NCBI GenBank assembly: GCA_002371715.1
Contig: DFGF01000165.1
Coordinates: 18,605 to 29,531 of the forward strand
From: Prevotella sp. UBA3757
Lineage (GTDB): Bacteria > Bacteroidota > Bacteroidia > Bacteroidales > Bacteroidaceae
Length of the DNA stretch: 10,927 nucleotides
Reading direction: 5' to 3'
This document shows positions 1 to 5,273 of the stretch, in pieces. The position numbers and the translations under genes are program-made. How positions within the stretch are numbered: the stretch's first letter is position 1; each line of letters begins with the position of its first letter. Under the pieces are notes generated by a model, which saw only the letters and a list, made by a program, of their open reading frames with translations, made no database searches and was not told the DNA's origin.

Positions 1-76
1 GTCAGAAGGCTGAAGGCTGATGTCAACCCCCTCAGCCCTCAGCCCTCAGCCTTCAGCCCTCAGCCCTCAGCCCTCA
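1..76. repeat. Heptanucleotide repeat tract A, both orientations
   Basis: Six uninterrupted 7-base units (CTCAGCC, one of them TTCAGCC) run from 31 to 72, with a partial seventh to 76. To their left, at 6-19, are two units of the opposite orientation (AAGGCTG) followed by TGTCAAC. The tract can therefore fold on itself: the left arm is complementary to the CTTCAGCC region near 50-58. It sits directly upstream of the AT-rich leader of the STAS gene. The same 7-base family recurs at 1833, 2286 and 5204. The window edge may cut the tract. Confidence 0.9.
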
Positions 77-112
77 CAATAGTTTATCATTATATTAAAC
101 ACAAACCGTATT

Positions 113-415
113 ATGGTATTTGATATTAAAGAAGAAAATGGCGGCATGTACGCTACCGTCAGTGGCCGACTGGACACGCCGGCAGCCGTCAACGCCCAGA
201 AGGAGATCGTACCTCTGCTGGAGAATGCTGACAAGCACATCACGCTCGACTGCTCCCAACTCGAATACATCAGCAGTTCCGGCCTTCGCCTGTTCCTGAC
301 CATCCGTAAGGAAACTGCCGCAAAGGGTGGCAAAGTCATCATCACCAACATCAACGACGAAATCCGCAAGGTGTTCTCGATGACCGGGTTCTTCAACCTC
401 TTCGAAATCCGATAA
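113..415 (+). CDS. STAS-domain anti-sigma factor antagonist
   Basis: A 100-residue, single-domain STAS protein of the SpoIIAA/RsbV class. Such cytoplasmic proteins bind an anti-sigma kinase when unphosphorylated and so release its target; a serine in the DSSG-like loop is the usual phosphorylation site. Here the loop is S54-S55-S56-G57-L58-R59, after the strand ITLDCSQLEYI. The aspartate of the classical DSSG is replaced by serine, and Ser56 aligns with the phosphorylated serine. The N-terminal strand with VSGRLDT and the C-terminal helix ending FFNLFEIR are typical, and the length is normal for the family. The start follows an AT-rich stretch (77-112), as is common for Bacteroidetes starts lacking a Shine-Dalgarno. 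The next gene begins 5 bases after the stop, so the two are probably co-transcribed. The partner kinase and phosphatase are not in view. Confidence 0.9.
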   Translation: MVFDIKEENGGMYATVSGRLDTPAAVNAQKEIVPLLENADKHITLDCSQLEYISSSGLRLFLTIRKETAAKGGKVIITNINDEIRKVFSMTGFFNLFEIR

Positions 416-420
416 GGCTG

Positions 421-1032
421 ATGACGGACGGCGGCATGCACGGCGGCAGGCCAAAAGTAGCGATTGTCGATGCCAACACGCTGGCGGTACTCGGACTGAA
501 GCAGATACTGCAGAACGTGATACCCGTCACGGCAATCGATACTTTTGCAACGTTCGGCGAACTGGAGTCAGGGCATCCTGAACAGTACGCCCACTATTTC
601 GTGGCCATGGACATCGTGGTGACCAACCGTAACTTTTTCCTTGAACAACGCCGTAAGACCATAGTGCTTACCCTGTCGCTCAACGACACGTCACAACTCC
701 ACGATTTCCACTCGCTCTGCATCAACCAGCCCGAGCCTCACCTCATCCGCCAACTGCTCATGCTCCACCAGCATGCCCACCACGGAGGCCGCAACCAGCC
801 GCCCATGCCCCAGGTTCTGCAGCAGAAAATCCTGACCGACCGCGAAATCGAGGTCATGTCGCTCATCGCGCAGGGCTTCATCAACAAAGAGATTGCCGAC
901 CAGCTCAACATCAGCCTCAGCACCGTCATCACCCATCGCAAAAACGTCATGGACAAGCTGGGCCTGAAGAGCGTATCGGCCCTGACCATCTATGCCGTCA
1001 TGCACGGCTATGTAGACATTAACAAGATTTAA
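421..1032 (+). CDS. LuxR/GerE-family response-regulator-like transcription factor
   Basis: A 203-residue protein with a divergent receiver-like N-terminal part (about 10-125) and a clear GerE/LuxR helix-turn-helix at about 138-200. The HTH begins LTDREIEVMSLIAQGFINKE and continues with IADQLNISLSTVITHRKNV, the classic recognition-helix region. In the N-terminal part the first strand is KVAIVDAN, so one acid of the usual acidic pair is lost. Asp64 (in AMDIVV) lies where a phospho-acceptor could be, but the conserved lysine loop is not evident. It may therefore not be a phosphorylation-dependent regulator. A second in-frame ATG at 436 could be the true start. It is closely coupled to the STAS gene upstream and lies 21 bases before the secreted-protein ATG, so all three may form one operon. 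DNA binding is well supported; target genes are unknown. Confidence 0.85.
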   Translation: MTDGGMHGGRPKVAIVDANTLAVLGLKQILQNVIPVTAIDTFATFGELESGHPEQYAHYFVAMDIVVTNRNFFLEQRRKTIVLTLSLNDTSQLHDFHSLCINQPEPHLIRQLLMLHQHAHHGGRNQPPMPQVLQQKILTDREIEVMSLIAQGFINKEIADQLNISLSTVITHRKNVMDKLGLKSVSALTIYAVMHGYVDINKI

Positions 1033-1053
1033 CCCACTAACAACCAAATGCTT

Positions 1054-1830
1054 ATGAAACAGATTGTACTCGCCATGATGGCAATGGTGCTGGTTAGCAC
1101 ACAGACTGCTACCGCCCAGAAAGTAAGAAACATCTACACCGAGGCTCAGACACTGAAGGTAGAGCAGGTACAGGACACCGACAATCCTGTCCAGGTCAAC
1201 CGCTACCTCTTTGCAGGCTACAACTCGCTCTGCCTGCCCATGACCCTGGATGCACAGCAACTGCAGGCCGCAGCCCAGGGCGTTCGCGTCGAGCGGCTGG
1301 CAGCCATCCGCCAGGAGGGCACCACGCTCCGCCTCTACTTTGTCGACTGCACCAGCGAGGGCATCGAGGCCGGCATGCCTTACCTCATCTTCTCGCCCAC
1401 GCGCCAGTATCTGCGTGCCAAGAATACCGAGGCCAGTGCTTTCGATACCGAGATCAAGACCATCCGCATGGACGACGGCCAGGGCAATCAGGTTTCCTTC
1501 AGCAGCAGCTGGAACAAGCGCCAGAAGAACGGCCTCTACGGCATTCCCGCCAAGCAGGATGTTGAGATTCTGGAGGCTGTGCTGGTACGCACCACCGAGG
1601 AACTGTCGTTCCTGCCCACCCGTTGCGGATTCAGCTGGGAACAGCAGGCTCCGTCAGCCCAGAACATCGAGATTGTCCACACCACTGACGGCGACCTGAC
1701 CGCTATCCAGGACGTCAAGCGCACAGCCGACAACGACAGCCGTTACTACAACCTCCGTGGCCACAGCGTGCAGTCGCCTGCCCAGAAGGGTATCTACATC
1801 CAGGGTGGCAAGAAGGTCGTTGTCAAATGA
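1054..1830 (+). CDS. Secreted Prevotella-type protein with C-terminal tail motif
   Basis: A protein of about 258 residues starting MKQIVLAMMAMVLV, a clear Sec signal peptide probably cleaved near TATAQ/KVR. There is no lipobox cysteine. An in-frame ATG two codons earlier (1048) is possible, but ATG-AAA at 1054 fits the signal peptide better. The region with YNSLCLPMTLDA, followed later by IEAGMPYLIF, resembles a beta-rich module repeatedly seen in Prevotella surface proteins. The last 28 residues (YYNLRGHSVQ..., ending GIYIQGGKKVVVK) match the short tail found on many secreted Prevotella proteins and shared with the 681-aa protein at 5274. This tail resembles T9SS sorting tails, but that role is inference. 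The stop codon TGA (1828-1830) is in phase with the repeat tract that follows. Function unknown; expected outside the inner membrane. Confidence 0.8.
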   Translation: MKQIVLAMMAMVLVSTQTATAQKVRNIYTEAQTLKVEQVQDTDNPVQVNRYLFAGYNSLCLPMTLDAQQLQAAAQGVRVERLAAIRQEGTTLRLYFVDCTSEGIEAGMPYLIFSPTRQYLRAKNTEASAFDTEIKTIRMDDGQGNQVSFSSSWNKRQKNGLYGIPAKQDVEILEAVLVRTTEELSFLPTRCGFSWEQQAPSAQNIEIVHTTDGDLTAIQDVKRTADNDSRYYNLRGHSVQSPAQKGIYIQGGKKVVVK

Positions 1831-1832
1831 GA

Positions 1833-1916
1833 GTTGAGAGTTGAGAGTTGACAGTTGAGAGTTGACAGTTGAAAGTTGAAAGTTGAAAGTTGAAAGGTGA
1901 GAGTTGAAAGGTGAAG
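1833..1916 (+). repeat. Heptanucleotide repeat tract B (12 units)
   Basis: Twelve perfect-phase 7-base units: GTTGAGA x2, GTTGACA, GTTGAGA, GTTGACA, GTTGAAA x4, GGTGAGA, GTTGAAA, GGTGAAG. The tract fills almost the whole gap between the secreted-protein stop (TGA 1828-1830, itself in register) and the methyltransferase ATG at 1923. In this orientation each unit carries TGA. Because 7 is not a multiple of 3, all three + strand frames are closed. The diverged last units create AGGTGA about 8 bases before the ATG, which resembles a Shine-Dalgarno sequence. Confidence 0.95.
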
Positions 1917-1922
1917 ATTAAC

Positions 1923-2987
1923 ATGACACAATGGGTGGCCGACATCATCCGGAAGCCAGAGGTGACGGCCATCCCTGTAATGACCCATCCGGGCATAGAG
2001 CAGAACGGACACACCGTCCGACAGGCCGTCAGCGACGGACGCATCCATTATGAGGCCGTCATGACGCTGGCCCGACAGTTTCCAAGTGCTGCCGCATGCA
2101 CCATCATGGACCTCACCGTCGAAGCCGAGGCCTTCGGCGCACGGATAGCCTTCAGCGACGATGCCGTGCCAGCCGTTGCCGGGCGTCTGCTGAACGATGC
2201 CGATGACATCCGACAGCTACAAGTACCGTCGCTCAAGGCTGCCCGCATTCCGCAATACCTGAAAGCCAACCTCCTGGCCGCCAAAGCCCTCAGCCCTCAG
2301 CCCTCAGCCCTCAGCCCTCAGCCCTCAACTGTCAACTGTCAACTGTCAACTGTCAACTTTCAACGTCCATTATTCGCCGGCTGTATCGGCCCCTTCTCGC
2401 TGGCTGGCCGACTCTACGACATGTCGGACATCATGGTGCTCATCTACGAGGATCCCGAAGCCGCCCATGTCCTATTGGATAAGTGTACGCAATTTATCCT
2501 GAAATACTGCCAGGCCCTGAAGCTGACGGGAGCCAACGGCGTGATGATGGCCGAACCGGCCGCCGGACTGCTGTCGAACGACGACTGCCTCAGGTTCTCG
2601 TCGCAGTATGTCAAGCGCATCGTCGACAGCGTGCAGGACGACTCGTTTATCGTCGTACTCCACAACTGCGGCAATCAGGGCCATTGCACCCACGCCATGG
2701 TAGCCACGGGAGCCGCTGCCTACCACTTCGGCAACAAGTGCCGCATGGCGGACGTCATCCGCGACGTACCGCCCACCGCTCTCGCCATGGGCAACCTCGA
2801 CCCGGTTTCGCTCTTCAAGGACGGCACGCCGGAACGGATGCGCCAGGCCACGCTCGACCTGCTGCAAGAAATGCGTCCCTACCCCAACTTCGTGCTCAGC
2901 AGCGGTTGCGACACACCGCCGCATACGCCCATCGGGAACGTCAACGCCTGCTTTGAGGCCCTACATGACTGGAACCACGAATTATAA
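1923..2987 (+). CDS. UroD/MtaA-family corrinoid methyltransferase with translated repeat insert
   Basis: A 354-residue member of the uroporphyrinogen-decarboxylase superfamily, in the methylcobamide methyltransferase branch (MtaA/MtbA/CmuA-like) rather than the haem enzyme. Members move a methyl group between a corrinoid protein and a thiol or other acceptor through a zinc site. The zinc-ligand pattern is visible: H247-x-C249 in VVLHNCGNQ and C329 in SSGCDTPPHTP. Other family landmarks are PVMTHPG near the N-terminus, FAGCIGPFSLAGRL after the insert, and GNLDP. ATG 1923 is preferred over GTG 1911, which lies in the repeat tract. Residues 122-147 are encoded by heptamer tract C (the heptapeptide ALSPQPS twice, then TVNCQLS and a partial copy). 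They fall between LLAAK and RPLFAG, probably a surface loop, and the frame stays open. The MetH-activation-like gene follows after 20 bases, suggesting one operon for corrinoid-dependent methyl transfer. The substrate is unknown. Confidence 0.88.
   Translation: MTQWVADIIRKPEVTAIPVMTHPGIEQNGHTVRQAVSDGRIHYEAVMTLARQFPSAAACTIMDLTVEAEAFGARIAFSDDAVPAVAGRLLNDADDIRQLQVPSLKAARIPQYLKANLLAAKALSPQPSALSPQPSTVNCQLSTVNFQRPLFAGCIGPFSLAGRLYDMSDIMVLIYEDPEAAHVLLDKCTQFILKYCQALKLTGANGVMMAEPAAGLLSNDDCLRFSSQYVKRIVDSVQDDSFIVVLHNCGNQGHCTHAMVATGAAAYHFGNKCRMADVIRDVPPTALAMGNLDPVSLFKDGTPERMRQATLDLLQEMRPYPNFVLSSGCDTPPHTPIGNVNACFEALHDWNHEL
2286..2362 (+). repeat. Heptanucleotide repeat tract C, inside the methyltransferase gene
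   Basis: Eleven 7-base units in perfect phase: GCCCTCA x6 (2286-2327), ACTGTCA x4 (2328-2355), ACTTTCA x1 (2356-2362). Read on the other strand they are TGAAAGT, TGACAGT and TGAGGGC, the same family as tracts A, B and D. In this orientation no unit contains a stop codon, so the coding frame passes through and three units (21 bases) encode one heptapeptide. It joins the GCTGAGG subtype of tract A and the GTTGACA subtype of tracts B and D in one array. Confidence 0.95.
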
Positions 2988-3007
2988 GACAACGGATAAC
3001 ACGGATT

Positions 3008-3649
3008 GTGACTGAAAGGACACTGAGATTTGAGGAATTAGGCTTGACAACCGCAGACGTCTATGACCAGATGGGCTATCACGGACTGTCGCCCGACGCT
3101 GCCACGATGCGCGAAACCGAGGCCATCGTCAGTGAGGTACGTCCCTGGCTTCGCCCGCAGTTCTCGTTCTTCGTCACCCCTGAGCTGCCCTCCTTTGACC
3201 TTGGCACCATCATCAGTCGCCAACTGAAAGGCTCGGTGGCCTACGCCCTGTTCGTCTGCACCAGTGGCACGGCATTCGAAGCCTATCAGCAGCAGCTCAA
3301 AACGTCGGGCGACATAGTGCGCCAGTATATGGCCGACGCCTTGGGCTCCGTCATCGCCGAGAAGACAGCCGACCAGATGGAACAGCACCTCCAGGACAGC
3401 ATCCGAAAACTGGGCTGGCACCACACCAACCGCTTCTCGCCAGGCTATTGCGGCTGGCACGTCTCGCAACAGCAACTGCTCTTCCCATTGTTCGAAGGGC
3501 ACACCTGCGGCGTCCGTCTGACGGACTCGTCGCTCATGCTGCCCATCAAGTCCGTCAGCGGCATCATCGGCCTCGGCCCGTCAGTCCGCCGACTCGACTA
3601 CACCTGCAGACTCTGCACGTTCCAGAAGTGCTACAAGCGCCGCAAATAA
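3008..3649 (+). CDS. Stand-alone MetH activation-domain protein (corrinoid reactivation)
   Basis: A 213-residue protein matching the C-terminal activation domain of cobalamin-dependent methionine synthase. In MetH that domain binds S-adenosylmethionine and remethylates oxidised cobalamin. The signature R142-F-S-P-G-Y147 corresponds to the AdoMet-binding RxxPGY motif. It is followed by CGWHVSQQQ, and then by SSLMLPIKSVSGIIGLG, which is near-consensus for the domain. The remaining MetH domains (homocysteine, folate and B12-binding) are absent. The C-terminus adds C200-x2-C203-x4-C208, a cysteine cluster typical of the stand-alone versions and possibly a metal or Fe-S site. The GTG start at 3008 keeps the N-terminal FEELGLTTADVYDQMGY region; the first in-frame ATG (3071) would remove it. 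Next to the UroD-like methyltransferase, it probably reactivates or services a corrinoid protein encoded elsewhere. Confidence 0.85.
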   Translation: MTERTLRFEELGLTTADVYDQMGYHGLSPDAATMRETEAIVSEVRPWLRPQFSFFVTPELPSFDLGTIISRQLKGSVAYALFVCTSGTAFEAYQQQLKTSGDIVRQYMADALGSVIAEKTADQMEQHLQDSIRKLGWHHTNRFSPGYCGWHVSQQQLLFPLFEGHTCGVRLTDSSLMLPIKSVSGIIGLGPSVRRLDYTCRLCTFQKCYKRRK

Positions 3650-3668
3650 TCCTTGTTTTCCATACCCT

Positions 3669-3713
3669 GAACGCGCATTTTCCACAGGCCGGAACGCGCA
3701 CTTTGCAATAAGG
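3669..3713. repeat. Short direct repeat in intergenic region
   Basis: GAACGCGCA occurs at 3669-3677 and again at 3692-3700, a 23-base spacing (about two helical turns), each followed by a T-rich run. GTTTTCCAT also occurs twice nearby (3655-3663 and 3754-3762). Both lie between the corrinoid operon and the TPR regulator, upstream of its promoter-like element. They could be a binding site for a regulator, but no clear terminator or riboswitch is visible in 3650-3790. Confidence 0.35.
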
Positions 3714-3794
3714 TACTGGTTTCCAGCCATTTCCTATTACCATACATTTGGACGTTTTCCATGGGTTAGTGATACACCGTAAGGGAAAAAGTTG

Positions 3795-3802
3795 TAACTT
3801 TG
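3795..3802 (+). promoter_or_regulatory. Bacteroidetes -7 promoter element for TPR regulator
   Basis: TAACTTTG matches the Bacteroidetes -7 consensus TAnnTTTG exactly, 21 bases before the ATG at 3824. A good -33 TTTG is not found 19-21 bases upstream, so the promoter is incomplete or activator-dependent. It argues for a short leader and against translation starting at the TTG at 3800, which lies inside the element. Confidence 0.6.
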
Positions 3803-3823
3803 CATCCAGAAACTAACCACAAC

Positions 3824-5215
3824 ATGGATATGAGAACAATATACCTATTAATAATATGCGTCGCGTTGGCTGCCTGTAGCCGACAGCAAGAGCAGACGAC
3901 CGGAACAGCGGCACAACGGCTGAAGGAGGCCGAGGCTGCCTTGGCCAACGACAGCGTCCGACAGGGCGAGACGTTGCTACGCAAGTGCATCCGACTGTCG
4001 GAGAAGTCGGGGGACTGGCATACCAACTATATCGCCTACCAGCGACTGGCAGAAGCCGTGTCACAGAGCAACCCCCAGGAGGCATTGCGGCTGATGAAGA
4101 AAGGCCTGACCGTCTATGAGCAGCACCCTGACGACGAGCGCAACCACGTCATCCTGCTCGACTATGCCGGCACTTTTGCCGCACAGGTGGCCTATATCAA
4201 CGAGGGGTCATACGACGAGGCGCTCCATTTCGTACACCGAGCCTATGACAAGGCCAAGAACGGCGGGATGACGGACATGATGTGTCAGACGCTAACCAGT
4301 CTTGCCAACATAGCCTGGGCCAAGGAGGACTACCGCCAGGCACTGGACTATGCCCGCCAGGCGGAATTCTCGGCAACAGACGACCTGCGGCCGGGTGTCT
4401 TGCAAGTACTCGCACGCAGCTACATGAGTCTCAACATGCTGGACTCAGCAGAGACCGTCTACCAGCAGATAGCAACGGACGACGACCTGCACATGGCATA
4501 TATCGTGCAGAGCAATCTTGCCAAGATAGCACTACGGCGCATAGGAGCCACACAGGTGGAGGACAGCGTGGCCGAGGCCTTCGAGAAGGTGGAAGCCATC
4601 TATTATAAGGCTCTTGAGCAGAAAGATGCTTACTACCAGGAGACGCTGCGCCAGGAAACGGCCAACCGTCAGCTGGAATACCGCTCCCAGATGTATCGCC
4701 GGACACTCCTGATGACCATTGTGGCATCGCTCATCGTCGTCGTGGCCCTGACACTGGTAATCCGCTACCGCATGCAGGCACAGCGACAGGAGCAACGCCA
4801 GTTGCAGCAGGAAGCGGAGCACCAGAAGGCACTGCTGCGCCAAGCCAACGAGGTGGTGGCATTCCTGCAGCACTTCATCCTGGAACGTACGGAGGTGATG
4901 AAGAAGCTCAGCCAGAGCGACGATTCGCTCATCTATCTCAGTCCACACGAATGGAGCGAGATAGAGCGGACACTCAATGCCATCGACAACAACCGTTTTG
5001 CTCGGCTGCGCAAGCAGTATCCTAACCTTCAGGAAGACGACATCCGGCTTTGCCTGCTCACCCGACTGGGCATCAGCAACCGCACCATCGGCAACATCTA
5101 CTGCATCACCATCTCGGCCGTCCAGCACCGCAAGCTGAAGCTGAAGAAGGACGTCTTCGGCGAGAGCAATCCTGACATCACGCTGGAACAGATGCTGAAG
5201 AGAGTTGAGAGTTGA
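3824..5215 (+). CDS. TPR / transmembrane / LuxR-like HTH regulator
   Basis: A 463-residue protein of a Bacteroidetes-type architecture. Its N-terminus MDMRTIYLLIICVALAAC ends in a lipobox-like LAAC, so it may be a lipoprotein or use this as a first membrane anchor. About residues 25-285 are helical TPR-like repeats (for example the stretch around SYDEALHFVHRAYDKAKNGG). One strong transmembrane segment follows at about 294-315 (LLMTIVASLIVVVALTLVI), then a coiled coil rich in Q, E and R. A C-terminal HTH lies at about 400-450 (EDDIRLCLLTRLGISNRTIG, then ITISAVQHRKLKLKK). This layout suggests periplasmic sensing coupled to cytoplasmic DNA binding. ATG 3824 follows the promoter element; ATG 3830 is an alternative. 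The stop codon TGA (5213-5215) and the last residues (VES) are encoded by heptamer tract D, so the natural C-terminus has been set by the repeat. It may control the secreted protein downstream. Confidence 0.85.
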   Translation: MDMRTIYLLIICVALAACSRQQEQTTGTAAQRLKEAEAALANDSVRQGETLLRKCIRLSEKSGDWHTNYIAYQRLAEAVSQSNPQEALRLMKKGLTVYEQHPDDERNHVILLDYAGTFAAQVAYINEGSYDEALHFVHRAYDKAKNGGMTDMMCQTLTSLANIAWAKEDYRQALDYARQAEFSATDDLRPGVLQVLARSYMSLNMLDSAETVYQQIATDDDLHMAYIVQSNLAKIALRRIGATQVEDSVAEAFEKVEAIYYKALEQKDAYYQETLRQETANRQLEYRSQMYRRTLLMTIVASLIVVVALTLVIRYRMQAQRQEQRQLQQEAEHQKALLRQANEVVAFLQHFILERTEVMKKLSQSDDSLIYLSPHEWSEIERTLNAIDNNRFARLRKQYPNLQEDDIRLCLLTRLGISNRTIGNIYCITISAVQHRKLKLKKDVFGESNPDITLEQMLKRVES

Positions 5216-5252
5216 CAGTTGAGAGTTGACAGTTGAGAGTTGAGAGTTGATA
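5204..5252 (+). repeat. Heptanucleotide repeat tract D (7 units)
   Basis: Seven units in perfect phase: GTTGAGA, GTTGACA, GTTGAGA, GTTGACA, GTTGAGA x2, GTTGATA. The first two units are inside the TPR-regulator gene and supply its last codons (GTT GAG AGT) and TGA stop. The tract ends 21 bases before the next ATG (5274). As in tract B, the orientation places TGA in all three + strand frames. Confidence 0.95.
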
Positions 5253-5273
5253 ACAATCTAAAAACATATAGAT

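Noticed and set aside
1833..1922. Cobalamin riboswitch before the corrinoid operon
   Set aside because: The upstream space is filled by heptamer repeats and no B12-box-like sequence is seen there.
2286..2362. CRISPR array
   Set aside because: Units are 7 bases, tandem and without spacers; there are no cas genes.
3800..3823. TTG start for the TPR regulator at 3800
   Set aside because: The TTG lies inside the -7 promoter box, so it would not be on the transcript; the ATG at 3824 directly precedes the signal peptide.
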